A stretch of 64,000 nt of DNA. It comes from Jaapia argillacea MUCL 33604. Lineage: Eukaryota; Basidiomycota; Agaricomycetes; Jaapiales; Jaapiaceae. The notes beneath the pieces were generated by a model. The model searched no databases. It worked only from the letters and a program-made list of their open reading frames with translations, and was not told the origin of the DNA. The stretch's first letter is position 1, and every line of letters begins with the position of its first letter. Location: positions 1,063,968 to 1,127,967 of the forward strand of contig KL197719.1 of the NCBI GenBank assembly GCA_000697665.1, written 5' to 3'. Position numbers and translations under genes: made by a program. Positions 1 to 12,401 of the stretch are shown here, piece after piece.

Positions 1-924
1 CCTCTGCACCTCCGTAGCCTCCCGAGGTCTTGATCTCCCTCTGGTTCGTGCCGTGATCCAATACGACCTCCCTACTGAGGGAGGGGCGACAGAATATGTA
101 CATCGTGTGGGACGCACTGCCCGTGTTGGGAAGGGTGGTGAGGCTTGGAGTTTTGTAGGACCTAGTGAGGAGGGTTGGGTGCCCTGGGTTGAAGGTAGGA
201 TGAGAGGTGAAGCTGGTGGAATGGGGAATGCACCAGCTGAGAAGGCAGATGGAGAAGGAAAAGAGATCAAGATCGAGGGTGTCGATGTTGAGAAGGTGTT
301 GAGAGAAGGTTTCGGTGGGAAAGGAAAGGAATATGAGGAGAGAGCTACCGAGGTTCAGCTCGCGTTTGAGCGATGGGTTCTCAAGGGCAAGGAGGTTAGT
401 TATGCTCTCACTTGGATCTCCAGCTCTCTTTGGGATGAGCGTGGAAACCATACTTTAACTGATGGACATGATTGTAGAATGCAGAGCTTGCTCGAAAAGC
501 ATTTACTTCACATATGCGAGCATATGCGACGCATCCTTCGGACGAGAAGCACATATTCCACATCCGCCATCTCCATCTCGGGCATTTAGCAAAATCTTTT
601 GCACTTCGAGACGCTCCTTCCAATTTCTCCGGGAACCACAACAATAAAGGAAAGAAATTGCCTAGCGGCACGAAATCAAAATCCCACCTTTCGCAATCGA
701 AGTCTCAATTCTCGTCGAAAGTCAAAGCTGGTCTACGAACGAGAAAGAAGGTCCGTGATGACTCGGATGACTCAGGTGATCCAGAGGCGGAAAGAAGGAT
801 GAAAGCCGCAGTTAGATCTCAAGGAAGGTTACTGAAGAAAGGAGGGGTAATGATGAGTAGTGGGACCGACGAGTTTCAGATCGCTGGAGGTAGTGCTTTG
901 GAGAAATTGGTTAATGGGAGGTAG
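1..924 (+). CDS. DBP7: ATP-dependent RNA helicase Dbp7 (DDX31 type), C-terminal part
   Basis: Dbp7 is a nucleolar DEAD-box helicase needed for early 60S ribosomal subunit assembly. The gene enters the window in frame from the left, so the start and the ATP-binding motifs lie outside. Visible are helicase motif V (ASRGLDLP, within the first 55 bases) and motif VI (HRVGRTAR, about 101-124), a long Gly/Glu/Lys-rich insert typical of this subfamily, then, after an intron at 395..477, the C-terminal extension with [13 protein letters not shown] and [13 protein letters not shown], which is nearly diagnostic for Dbp7 against other DEAD-box proteins. The tail is rich in Lys/Arg/Ser, as expected for a nucleolar protein, and ends with TAG at 924. 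The intron acceptor at 477 was chosen because it restores NAELARKAF, matching the family; the later AG at 484 would break the frame. Confidence 0.93.
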
Positions 925-1178
925 TGAGCAGGGAGGTCTTGTTGGCCACACCTGCACAGTAATGGAATACTGCACATATCGCACTTCTCATAAAACAACC
1001 ATGTGCCCCCCTAGTTTCGCATCGCTCCTTTGATGTAGCCTCGGCAACCCACGAACAGACCCAACCGTGGTAGTGGCAACGGAGTCGCGGATCAAACTAT
1101 CCTAAGACCAGACCCACGTGGGCTGGTGCTCATCCGCATCTGCTGCTTCGCACATTCCTCCCTCGCCCTCAAGCTCCT

Positions 1179-3126
1179 ATGGCTTCATCGTCGCCAATGT
1201 CGTCCAGTTATTCATACGTCGGCAATCCTGACCAAAACCTGGTGCGTCCATCACAGAACTTACGCCCAGCGCCCCTGATCTTATCCTATTTTCTAGCTTT
1301 GCTGCATCTGCCGGTAAGTCCGCCCTCGTTCATAGAGGACAACACGAACCTCACACAGCCGATCTTAGTATGCCATTCAAAGATCCGACAAGAACACGGA
1401 CATGCTGCCACACTTTCTGCTACCAGTGTATATCGCACGCTATGGAGATCTCACTCCTGTGTCCTGTTGACCGATCTCCGTTGGCCTCGGAAGACTTGGT
1501 CCCAGCCGATCCTATCGTGCGGAATGTGCGTATTGAACCCCTTACCATGTCTCTATCTGTCGGTTGACATCCGCTTTGGTGCGAGTAGCTCGTCGAAGAA
1601 CTGGAGGTTGAATGTTCTCACAAAGATGCCGGTTGTTCCTACACATGTCAAAGACAACTACTGGCATCTCATTTGAAGGATCAATGTGAATATGTTGAGG
1701 TCCCTTGTGGCAAGGAGGGTTGTGGCCACTCGGTGCCGCGAAAGGATCTGAAGAAGCACAAGAATGGCGAAGGGCTATGTGAAAGCTGTAGTGGCGTAAA
1801 ATTTGAAGAAACCGACGTGAGTGCACCATGGAATGTGTATCTAGAGCATCAGGGGCTCATTGACGACTATTAAACAGTCCCACCAATCCACCTACTCTCA
1901 AACCACTCCCCCCACCGACCTAAGCCCCTGCCCCCACTCGTCTTACGGATGTCAATACACAGGATCTTCTACCACCCTCGAAACATCACATCTCCCAACA
2001 TGTCCATACGAATCTATCAAACATTTCTTCCCCGTCCACGAAAGTCGTCTAAAGGCCCTCACCAACGAAAATGCTATTCTGAAGATCAAGACGGAGGCCC
2101 TCGAGGGTGTAGTGAGGGTGATGCAAAAAGAGATGGAGGCAGTGAGGTGGGTGCTAGGTCCATGGTGGAGTCAAGCCATGCACGGTGGGCCCATACTAAC
2201 AAACCCGACGGAGCCAATTCATGGGTCATCCACCCCCCCTCAAGAGATTCCGGGCGTCAATCAGATACAACCAGCAAGAAACTTGGAAGTCGCTCCCGAG
2301 TTAATGTTCGACGGTCTCTCCCTTCATCCGGCTGTCCCACCACCAATATCTCCGAGCACCGATGACCTTGCGCCTTATTTCCCTCCAGTTCAGCAGCAGG
2401 AACACACATCCGACAACTTGAGGCCCTCTCTTGATCACAGCTATCCCTCATTCTCTGACTCTCACCCTCAGCCTTACCGATACCCCCCGAACCTGCCCGC
2501 ATCATCGTTCACCCGGCCGCCCATTCATCATACCCACACGGCATCCAATCCCTATGCATTCTCGGCTGGTCCCTCCCCCTCCGTACTTCCTGGACCGCAA
2601 TTGTTGTCCTCGGCCCCGTCGTCATCGTCGTCGGTAACTGCCATAGCGCCATTGGACCTGAGCTCGACTCTGGAAGGCACGTTGTCCGGACTCCGCGAAT
2701 CAGTTATCTCTCTCTCCAACTCCGTAGAGAGTCTCACTCGGCGAAACGACATCGCCTTGAATACCGAAAATCGAATGAGGAATGAGGAGATTCGAAGTTT
2801 GAAAGTCGCCTTGAACGGTGTTAGAATGCAGGTCTGTAATATCTTCCGTATCTTCCGGTCATATTATGTTTCCCGAAACTCTCGCTAATCGATGCATTTC
2901 CGACTCGACCACTTGAACTATGTCACAGATGCACGCGATGATGATGGACAGGAACGCGCAAGTCACTGGTCGTCCATCAGAGATCCACTCCCACTCCCAT
3001 TCCCTATCTGGCGTCGGAGGATTCGAAGGGAATCAAGTGGGTTGGACACCTCCCCCCTTCCCCATTCGACCTTCATTCCCCCCATCCCAGTCGACCAACA
3101 GTGCAATATCCATAACCAAGTTGTAA
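1179..3126 (+). CDS. RING finger / TRAF-type zinc finger protein, putative E3 ubiquitin ligase
   Basis: Six exons fit: 1179..1241, 1297..1313, 1369..1525, 1589..1816, 1878..2831 and 2929..3126, giving 538 residues. The joined product has a RING finger near the N-terminus: CCIC from the 17 nt second exon, then CCHTFCYQCI and CPVDRSPL. TRAF-type zinc-finger cysteines follow (ECSHKDAGCSYTCQRQ, then VPCGKEGCGHSV and CPHSSYGCQYTG), a short coiled coil (about LKALTNENAILKIKTEALEG), a long Pro/Ser-rich low-complexity region and a second predicted helix. RING plus TRAF zinc fingers is the layout of TRAF-like E3 ligases; substrate and pathway cannot be told. The start ATG is the first in frame ahead of the RING. 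Intron ends are assigned by eye; the first two are the least certain, but only they recover the leading RING cysteines. Confidence 0.82.
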
Positions 3127-3727
3127 CGTATCCTTTCAATCATCGAAACACCATAGAGCTTCCAACGACGAACAACAGTGTTAACTTATATCTATTCCTT
3201 GCCGTAGATCATACAACCTCATGTACAAGTACGGATGCAGCGTAGGAAGGAACACAGAGTCCTTGCACAGTATCCAATAGATATGCTACGTTAAGCATGA
3301 AAATACACTATAGGTCTCTCTGTGAGAGCAGAATAGAAGGGAAGCAAAACGAGTGGCAGGTGGAATGGGGCGGAGAAACACAGGAGGTCGGCGCACCCAG
3401 AGAAGTGAGAGAATCAAGGAATGAGAAGAGAAAATAACTCGAAAGCAAAGCAGTACTTGACTAACACGATAGAGGGCTAGAGTAAGCAGCGCGAAAAGGT
3501 GATGACAGGCGGAGGGGAAGGTGATAAAGTTCACGGCGAGTAGCGATGGGATGAATGGGTGGATAAAAGTAGCAGAAAGAAAACCGAGAAAAGGAAAGAC
3601 GAGTAGGGCCGTAGCACACATAAAATATAACAGCCAGTAATCAGCCGCAGAAGAATAAAATAATGAGAGTCGAGAAGCTACAAACAGAGAAAAAGAGCAG
3701 CGAGAAAATGGATATCATCGATAAATA
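3127..3727. other. Intergenic stretch between convergent 3' ends
   Basis: No gene seen. This 600 bp lies between the stop of the RING gene (+) and the stop of the homeodomain gene (-), so it should hold both 3' untranslated regions. The plus strand is A/G-rich over most of it; the only long open frame (3286..3621, -) is hydrophobic low-complexity sequence with no recognisable motif. Confidence 0.6.
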
Positions 3728-6336
3728 TCAGGGATAAGACGGATATTGAAGAGCAGAAGGGTTCATGTTCATAACGCCACCGCCGTCATTCGGGGCAGCG
3801 CCGGTGAATGGTGACACGAACGGTCCTGAACTCGAGCGACCATAGCCAGGACCAGGACCCGGGGGTAATTCCGTAAACTCTTGTCCGTCACTTAACCCAT
3901 ATCCCGAATAGTTTGCACTGCTACCGTAGTTTCCAAACACTCCTCCCATCATGTCAGATATTTGAGATGGTGGAGTGGGAAGACCCATGTAGCTCTCCGA
4001 TTTTTCATACTCTGGTGGAGAGTAATGTCCCGTCATGGAAGCTGGACCGATATTCGAATCGATGAGGTACTTTCCGGACTGGTCAAGCCCGAACGAACCG
4101 AGAGAGGATGTGGAGGACGATGCGGCGGAGAGAGGGTATATCGAATCCGGCACGTGGCTGAAGGTGATCTGGGGAGGCGAAATGCATGGACCGCCCCTAA
4201 ATTCTCCACCGGCCGAATATTTTGAACCGTCCATCGAGGGATCCTTCATCGCCTGAAAGAGTAAAGATCAACCACTGAGATAGATAAATGAAATCGGCGA
4301 GCCCACTCACCTCTTCGTGTTTAACCTCCAAAGCATAGGTCAACTCGCTGGAACACGAGATAGGGAACTCCGCTCCAGCCTCCCTCACACGCGGACTGTC
4401 ACCAGGAGATATTGTCGAACCCGGCGAGGGGTAGGATAGTGGTTCGCTAGAATTTTCAGGATGCGTCGGTAATTGAAGATCCAACGACGAGGATGACGCA
4501 GAAGCCGAGTTTGGATCTGCGCCAGAAGAACCACCGACATCCATACCAGAAAACATATCCAAAAAGCCATTGGAACCACTACACGGAGTATAGTCAGCGA
4601 TGAAAAGTCGAAGATAAATCTGGATAACGGGATATCCACTCACCACGAGGATCGCCTCAACTCGGAGTCGTACACCGAATCAGGAACACACCCGACGCTG
4701 CCAACATCAGAATAAAAGCTTGAATAGCTCGACTCGCTCCCAGCAAAGGAAGCGAGCGAATCCATCGAGCCATACCTCGAGTATGGATATGCAGAATGGC
4801 AAGCCGAAGATGAGCCGTCGGTATCCACGTCCACCGCCTGACGCATCGGCAGCACTTCATAGACGTCACAACCCTCAGGGTCTGGAGCCGATCCTGGTGA
4901 TATCTCCGACTCCGATGGCGTACTACCGAACGAGAAACTCGCGTCGGGGAGAGGGCCAGGGGGCAGCTCAGGGATAGACCTTGCGAGGAACTGATTGTCC
5001 ATCGATCGGACCCTGCTCATGCGAGGTGAAGACACACAGTGGGCGTCTGTGGACGTAGGACCCTGCGACCTCAAACCACGTGGAGCATATCCCGCGTGAT
5101 GGTTCAGAGCATGAGGCATCGAATACCTATGCATAAGACCCGGACGCTGATTGGGATGAAGCATCGACTGCCTATCCGTCAAGTAACCAGGGATAGTAGG
5201 ACCTGACGGTGAACGTCCAGGGATTCTATGGGGGTTCGAAGCACCAAAGAGGTGGGTGTTCGCTGAAACCGCGAGGTGCGCGTAGGGATGACCAGCTAAG
5301 CGACTGAGGCTCATGTCGACGGACCGCCGCCGTGACAGCAGGTCGACGGGATACGACTGCTGCCCACCATGTTCGAAAGGTGAAGTGTTACCTGAACCCA
5401 GCAAAAGACTGGCGGGTAGTGATCCTCGACGGAGATTGATAATCTCAGTATCTATATGGGGGATTGCGGGCGAGGGAAGACAGGGTATATACGACTCGGG
5501 GGCGGGGCTTGGCCAAGGTAAATTTGAATCAACTGAGGCGGTGGGGCTGGGTGTTGGCTGTGGCGAGGTTGGCTTGCAGAGGTTCTCCGACGATTGAGCG
5601 GCGGGAGAAAGCTGTCCGTGTGAGGAATGTGGCGACTGGACGGAATCTGAATCAGCACCCGAGGAGGGGGAAGACTCTGGATCTATTGGCGATGCCGGCG
5701 CGCTGTGCTCCCGCTTGACGTTAGCGCCCTTCTTGGACGCAGCGAGTTTCTTTGCGGTCATCTTCTCCTTGGCGCGCCTGCAAATAGTAGGATTGTTCAA
5801 CACCAGTGTTCATCCTCCAGAGCTACAATCATCACCTGTTTTGAAACCAGACCTGACGAATCGCACGGAATGTCATGACCGAGTTCCAATACATTCGTGA
5901 AAACACGTACCTGCACCCCTCTTGGCGTCATCCCCAGCTGACCTGCTAGTTTCTTGCGCAACGCAGCATTCGGCTTCGTCTCGTCCTTGAAAATGTCCTC
6001 CAATACTTTGAGTTGTGCGCGTGTGGTCCTCTTTCTATGCTTGACCTCATTTGGAACGTACGGGTAGAAGGTGCGAAAGTCAACGGACGCGGGGTCCTCT
6101 CCTGGTGGAACGACGGATGGAATGCAAGAGTGGGCGTAGTTTTCATGTCGGGTGTCCAAGGAGGAGGGTTGGTCCTGTGCTGACGGCGGTGGTGAGTACA
6201 TTGTAGAGGCTGAGTCGGATGCTGGGGACCGGTTGTGGGGACTTGTAGAGATGCGGTAGAGTGCGTGTCGAGGGTGAGAAACTTCGGGGATGGGTAAATG
6301 AGGGTGAGGGTGTTCCGTATGAAAAGAAGGGTCCAT
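3728..6336 (-). CDS. Homeodomain transcription factor
   Basis: Five exons on the minus strand: 6336..5911, 5852..5836 (17 nt), 5777..4644, 4578..4311 and 4252..3728, giving 789 residues. A 60-residue homeodomain lies at about residues 97-157: KHRKRTTRAQLKVLEDIF (helix 1), ALRKKLAGQLGM (helix 2), then VWFQNRRAKEK (helix 3), with the Trp, Phe, Asn and Arg that contact DNA all present. Helix 3 is rebuilt only when the 17 nt exon is spliced in. The rest is Ser/Pro/Gly-rich with no second domain, as in fungal homeodomain regulators; basidiomycete hom1/hom2-type factors that control fruiting-body development look like this, but I cannot say which it is. Unlike mating-type HD1/HD2 genes, it is single and has no partner gene beside it. 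The gene has an unusually long 5' flank. Confidence 0.92.
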
Positions 6337-7796
6337 GGGAGAAGACTATTCCAAACGAGTGAGCCTGGTTTTGCGCAAGCTTCAAGAGCGAAGCATGTAA
6401 GTATTAGGGTTACAAGACCAAATGGCGACGAGGACCAGGAGCAAAAGAACCGAAACCGTGCAAGGGGGTAGAAGGCGAGAAGGAAAGAAAGAAGACGCGA
6501 GGGTTGGAAAAGCAAAAGGGAGTTGAGCACGCTGGTCGAGGTCGAGATTCCGCAAGAGCCCCGTCAGTCAAGTGCTATAACTGCAACCGACAGCCCAAGC
6601 AGCTTTAGGTCTCTTTGGACACAAGTGTCCACGATCAAGCGTAACCTTTTATAGCCTAGCTCCGAAAAACTGCCAATCAACCCCCGCTGATTTTATGGCG
6701 CGTTTGCAGCGGTCGTCGTCGCACGAAAAAGACGGGGTCGAAGACGATGAAGAAGAGCAAACGCACAAGAAGAAAAGAAACGACAAGGTAATGAGGTTCA
6801 AATGGGAAATGAAGTTGAGCTCTAGAGGAGCCGGCGGTTGCCAGTCGAGAAGTCGCCTGGTTTCTATCAACTTAACGGCACTGCGACCAGAATATAGCCT
6901 GGTTTCCCTGCATTCTCCTCTTTCCAGCCAATCACACTATCGAAATCTTGATTCTCTATTGCCATCGCTCGATTTGCGGGTCGTCCCTGTGAACGTTTCA
7001 ACTCCGGGGATGCCCAGCCAACCCAGTTCCTCCCCCCCTCGCACTCCAACAATCCATCCATTGGCCAGCCAAACTCACTTCAGTTCCTGGCAATCTCGAC
7101 CAGTATCCTGGGCCGGCGAATACGAACTCAATGACACCCGGAACTTTTTGCCTCTTCAGAGTCCTACCGCGCCAGCCCCTTGGCGTCTAACCCAACCGCC
7201 CAAACGTCTCCAATCTCCTGGATTCAAACTCTCTTCCAAGTCGGTGCGATTGGTGCGCTCACTTCACTCCCAACCGTGTGGCCTGGGCAACAAATCCGGA
7301 ATCGACATCAGAGCAAAGGTCTCTTTCTAGATATCCTTACGGCACGCCCGACTCGGGGTCAGATGCTGTTTGTTTCACACAACCCGACTCAATCGCACAG
7401 CTATCGCTATCGCAAGCCCGCTGTCAATGTATTTCGAAAACAGAATATCATATTGTGCATGCATATACCTATATGTGCTACCTGGCTGGGTGAAGTCGTA
7501 AATAATTAGCAATTATACAAAACAATGGGGTATCGCATAGCGGTCTCCTGGTCTCATGCGAGTATGTGTGGATGGGGGATGCAGAGGTATCGTGCGTGTG
7601 GATGGGTGTGTCGATAGCGATGAGATGAACAAATAGATAGGAAGAAACGTGCAAATAGTGAAGAAATGCGTCAGTTGACAAACAGTCCACATAATGTCCC
7701 AATACAAAAAAAGGCAGAAAAAGCAAGAAACCCATGCACCTGACGACATATCTCTCAAGAGTCGGCTTCTTTTCTTCCTTTCCTCGACCCTGCTGT
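6337..7796. promoter_or_regulatory. Long upstream region of the homeodomain gene
   Basis: About 1.46 kb separate the homeodomain start codon from the stop of Wee1, both on the minus strand. On the minus strand the 250 bases before the ATG are strongly pyrimidine-rich, as in many highly regulated fungal promoters. An open frame on the plus strand (6695..7330, 211 codons) is Ser/Pro-rich, has no known motif and is probably chance. The stretch is best read as promoter and 5' leader of the homeodomain gene plus the 3' end of Wee1; this role is inferred from position. Confidence 0.5.
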
Positions 7797-10700
7797 CTAC
7801 GGTCCGAGGTCCATTTCCACGTCATCCAACTGCCCGCGACGCCCCAAGATGTCCTCCAAGAAGCCAGCTGGCACGCTTGCCAGTGGAGAGGAGGTAAACA
7901 GGGGTGACCCAGTCAGCTGAGCGTCCACGAACATTCGATCCATCAGCGTCCTCGCTCGGGATACAACTGGGTGCGCCCAAACGGCATGAACATCGACGCG
8001 AAGGATGGGATCCGTGCGCATCATGTCCTTGAGCAAATCGAATAATTCGGGACTATCCTCCAAGTCAACCTGGGCAAAGTCTTCTCGACGCAATCTGTGC
8101 CAGGATTCACCCCTAAAAAGAAGCGAAGGAGTCAGCATGGTTTGGTTGCCGAAGATCGTCCGCAAGCCCGATCGTCAACAAGACACTCACTGGTCGGGTA
8201 CCACGATATTCGAAGCGGTTTCCAACATTGTCATGCCGAGGCTATTGAAACAATTCTCATGTTAGCAATCACGGCCATCATAACCTGTGGAGCATCAAGC
8301 CCCGCACCTGAAAATGTCCGCCGCCTTTCCATAGTTCCCCTGCAGGACCTCGGGAGCGAGATATAACTTGTCCCCTTCGCGTTCGAATCCTCCGAGTCGG
8401 CCTCTGTCGGGTCTGGGCCATATCGATGCCATCCCAAAATCACCAATCCGGAATCGACCGTCCGCTGTCACAAAGATGTTGGCAGGTTTGAGGTCGAGAT
8501 GGATGACATTGTGATCATGGATGAAGCGTAAACCCTGTTGGTGAAGATCGCCATGAATGAAATGCCCCGAGTATCGAATGAGCCGCCCGTCATAGGCAGC
8601 TGCCAGGTTGGAATGCTAACTCACATTGCTCAAGTCCGCAAAGATCTTCCAAACTCTAGCCTCGTCAAGCTTGGGGAAAGCGCGCCCGTACTCCCAAAGG
8701 AAATGCGCAAAGTTTCCCAGGTCGCAGAGTTCGGTCTGGATGTAGAGCGCTTCGTCTTCTTCCCAGCTATCCACATAAGCCAAAATGTTTGGGTGACATC
8801 CGTTAGGAGCCTCCCTTGACAAATGTTTGAGAATGTCAACTTCTTCCCGTAGACGCTGCCTAAAAGTCAAAGGAGAGGTAAATCAGTGATCAATCTTTTC
8901 GATAGATGTCGTATGCAAGGTAAATCATCCACAAGTCGCGATCATTTAGGCTCTGGCGGATGGACGTGCGACGAAGTTAAGACTGCAGTCACTCATTAAA
9001 CTCACCTATGTTTGACACCTTCAAAGCGCTTTGACTTCTTCACGGCGAATACCTCTCCGGCCCTCCCCATCCCTCTTGCATACTTCACTTTGAACACCTT
9101 CCCAAACGCTCCACTCCCAATCTCATCAACAGCCATAAAGTCCCTTTCGAACTTTCCCGGCTGGTCTTCTTCAGACCTCAAGAATACCTTGACATGTTGT
9201 GTGCTGGGCTGGCTGTGATGAGGATGATGCGGAAGTTTGAAAGGCGACGCAACGGGCCCTCGCTGACCGAGATGGCTCCGTGTACGAATACGAGTCTGGT
9301 TATTGGTTGGTGGTGGTGGGTTTTTCGGGTTGCCTGGGATTGGCAAGTTTCGAGGCACATTTCGCGCACCCAGCGGCGAGTGGGCAATAGTTGCCGATGT
9401 CCTTGAGGATCCAGTGGCCGAGGAGACTTGCAATGAGTTCGTCGTTGCGGAAAACTGGCTGCGAATCTGGGGTTGTGGAATTCTTGAATCTGTATCACGA
9501 ACTCAATGTCAGTATCAACTCGCACTTGAGCGTTTGAAAGAAGCGAAAAAAATCTCACCTCCATCCTTGAGTCGCGTCGGCGTACCCAACGAGCCTGAAG
9601 TTTCACTCCCGCTAGAGAACGCGCCACTACTGCTCCTTCTCATTAGCCAAGGCTTCTTGAATACCTCAGCTGGGCCACCCCCAACAGATGGCCGCCCAAG
9701 GCCCAATCCATCATACCTCCCGTCCCTCCTGGCAAAGCTGGGACTGGTCTCCGCATCGTCCTCCGAGCTCTCCGCTTCATCAATGTACTTCCCTCCCCCT
9801 TTCTTCTTCCCCACATTCAAACTCGGGAACACCGCTGGTAAACTCTTCCTCCCCTTACCTACTCCTTTCCCCTTGCCTGTAACCCCATCACCGATCTTCC
9901 CAAAATCATCAAAACCCACCCCGACCTTGCTCGCAACGGCGCTGGCCCAGGGCCTCTCCTTCCCCCCAATCAAATGAGTGGTCTTCATCCTTTTCACAGG
10001 AGTACCAGGCGCCTTCTTTGCCGCTCCCCATTCACCTGGCCCGCCGCCCATCCCACGCCCATCTGCTTTCACTCCACCTCCAGTAGAAGATGCGAGCGTG
10101 CGTAGAATGAAGGCATCCATATCCGGATCGGCGCTCATTCCGGCACCAAACGGAGGATGCGAAACCGAATGTGAATGGTGGACATCATCATCCAACGAAA
10201 CGACACCAACGCTAGGCCATCCACTATCCATTCCAGGTCCGAACCCAGGAGTGATCAACGCACCCATCCCTTCATCCCCGCTCGAATGTATAGTGCTAAC
10301 AGAGGTGCTGGCACTAGGCATCGAATTCACCGACAGATACCCACCTCGCCTATTGTTGCTACCTCCGATGGAATCTCCAAAGAACCCAGCACCGTCATCT
10401 TCAGAGTCGCTCAAGACGACGCCTGAATCTCGGGGTTTATACTTCTTGGGCAAGGAGGGTTTTTGCTGGGTAGTGAATTTACAACGAGGTGAAGGCGTAC
10501 CCCCGTCGACAGAGAATGAGAACGAGTTGTCGTGATTTCCATCGAAGTCGAAAAAGAGGTCATCCATATCTGCCATGGGGGGCGATGGAGACGACCCGAG
10601 GGCTTTCAGCGGAGATCGTGACGTGAACCATGGAGAGGGGCTTTTTGATACCGATCCTGGCCCGGCATAGCTGTGTCGATTCGCCACAGTAGACCCAACG

Positions 10701-12012
10701 TTCAACTTTCGCTGTTCGTTGGTCTTGAGCTGAGTGGATGGCAGGACGATCTCAGGTCCAAAGAACAACGTGGCGGAGCTCGCACTGGTCTGTCTATTGA
10801 ATGGCTGTCGCCCCGCAGGTGGCTGAATAGCATCGGTACGAGTTCGCTGAATGGGGCCGCTCGTGCCAGAGGTTGTACTGATGGTTGGGATGCGATTTCG
10901 CGGGATGGGAGAACAGGGGTCAGATGAAGATGACGATGATGTGGAAGAGGTCGATTTGTTGCGATTGTGAGTCCGAGTACGTGAACGTGTCGGAAAAGCA
11001 ACTTTGGCAGGTGGAGGATTCACAGGAGCTGGAGTCTTCTGAAGGCAAAACGGTTAGCTGGCATCGCGATAAGAAATCGTTCATAGACGGGACGGACCTG
11101 TAGTCTTGGAGACTTGACGCTCTCCATCAATTCCGCAGAGACAGGTCGCGAACGCGCACGGCGCTTTGTAACGTGCCCTCCAGGAGAGACGGCCTCTGCC
11201 ACTTCCTCATCCTGTTTACCCTTACCCCGCTGACTCTGGGTCAACATGGCGTTGGTGTTGCTGGTGAAGAACAATTTCGCGCCATCGTCGTCCAAGGCGC
11301 TCATCTTTAGCTCATCATCACTCGATTCGTCCAAGTCACAGATCCTCAGTCGTCCCAGTGTTTCCTCCGCCTGCTTTCTCAAAACGAACTCCGTCTCTCC
11401 CTTTGTTTGGGGAGTATGAGTGGCGGTAAACCGGGGGGCCGGCAAAGGGGCGAGGCGGTCGAATGAGAAGGATGGAGATGGGGGATTTTCAGCATCGATC
11501 GTTTTGAGTGGAGTTACGGTGCGCTGTGCGATTGGGGTCGAGAGCTGCGTTGGTTTCCGTTTCGTCCCGAGATTGATGGTAGGGCCCTGCACGGGGGAGA
11601 ATCTGAGAGGAGAGGTGGCATGCGGTGCGTTCAGATGAGTTGCTCTGAGAGCGGTACGGTCGGGAGTGTTGAAGCTGTGTTTCACCGGTGTGCGTAGCGC
11701 TGGCGAGTAAGTGAAGGCAGGTGACACCTTTTGCTCTGACCTAGAGGGAGAAGAAAGAAAGAGACCGTCGTCGTCGTCCATTGAGTTCTGTAGCGGTCGC
11801 TTTGCCTGCTGCCTTGCCGAAGGGGATCTGAAAGGCGAAAATATGTCGTCTTGGTCCATGTCGTCTGTCTGCGATGGTTGGGATGAAGGAAAGAAGAGTC
11901 TTGGAGGAGTTCTGAGTGCTGCAACGCCTCTACAAGAAGGCGACAAGCTGTGGTCCCTGGGTCTGTGGTGTCTGACGGCGATGTAGTCGGGAGATGGGGT
12001 GGAGGCGAGCAT
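7797..12012 (-). CDS. wee1: Wee1-type mitosis inhibitor protein kinase
   Basis: Wee1 phosphorylates the inhibitory tyrosine of the cyclin-dependent kinase and delays entry into mitosis. Seven exons: 12012..11098, 11038..9559, 9489..9006, 8859..8625, 8534..8308, 8241..8191 and 8112..7797, 1235 residues. The first ~900 residues are disordered, Ser/Pro-rich, with many SP/TP sites that would suit regulation by cyclin-dependent kinase. The kinase domain follows: glycine loop GSGAFGKVFKV, ATP lysine in FAVKKSKR (Lys949), the Wee1-specific stretch SKRFEGVKHR, catalytic loop IHLDLKPAN (Asp1052), IGDFG (Asp1070), LYLAPEVLQG in place of the usual APE context, and a helical end (RTDPILRVDVHAVWAHP). VKHR and HLDLKPAN mark the Wee1/Swe1 group. 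The length is at the long end for the family. Start is the first ATG of the leading open frame; it is not confirmed by any motif. Confidence 0.93.
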
Positions 12013-12401
12013 GATTATACTTGATTTTTGTTGTTGAAAAGAGCGTCAAAAGTAGATATTCCAAATGAAAATTCGTAGGATGGTCGAGTCGTAAGGTCGA
12101 GGCTAGCAAGACTGTCGTACAGCTCGTCGTAGAAAACAGGAGACGAAAAGAAATTGCTGATGAGACCACGGAACGTGTTTCCAGTCAACAAAGTCAGGTG
12201 ATCGCGACCTCCGCCATTGTGACTCATTGAGACGTGACATGTCACCCCTTCCTCATCCTTCCTGAATGTAAGTTCCTGATTCGCTTCCAACAATTGCTTT
12301 TCTGATTCGAATTTCTAGGTCATCACGTTGCCCGAGATACTGGATATCCCTCAGGCTGGCCAGGACACAGTGTTCGCAACGTTTAAACCTTCAGAGACCC
12401 T
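12013..12401. promoter_or_regulatory. Divergent promoter, wee1 / tandem paralogue A
   Basis: This 389 bp lies between two divergent start codons. It contains TGACTCA at 12220..12226, which matches the core site of Gcn4/AP-1 type bZIP factors, and a perfect 12 bp palindrome GTGACATGTCAC at 12234..12245, 7 bp further on. Use of either site is untested; the motif identities are direct readings. Confidence 0.45.

Noticed and set aside
6695-7330. 211-codon plus-strand frame upstream of the homeodomain gene
   Set aside because: Ser/Pro-rich, no motif, no supporting splice sites, and it overlaps what must be promoter or leader. Kept only as part of the 5' flank.
9978-10535. 185-codon plus-strand frame inside wee1
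   Set aside because: Antisense shadow of the low-complexity N-terminal region of Wee1; composition mirrors that region.
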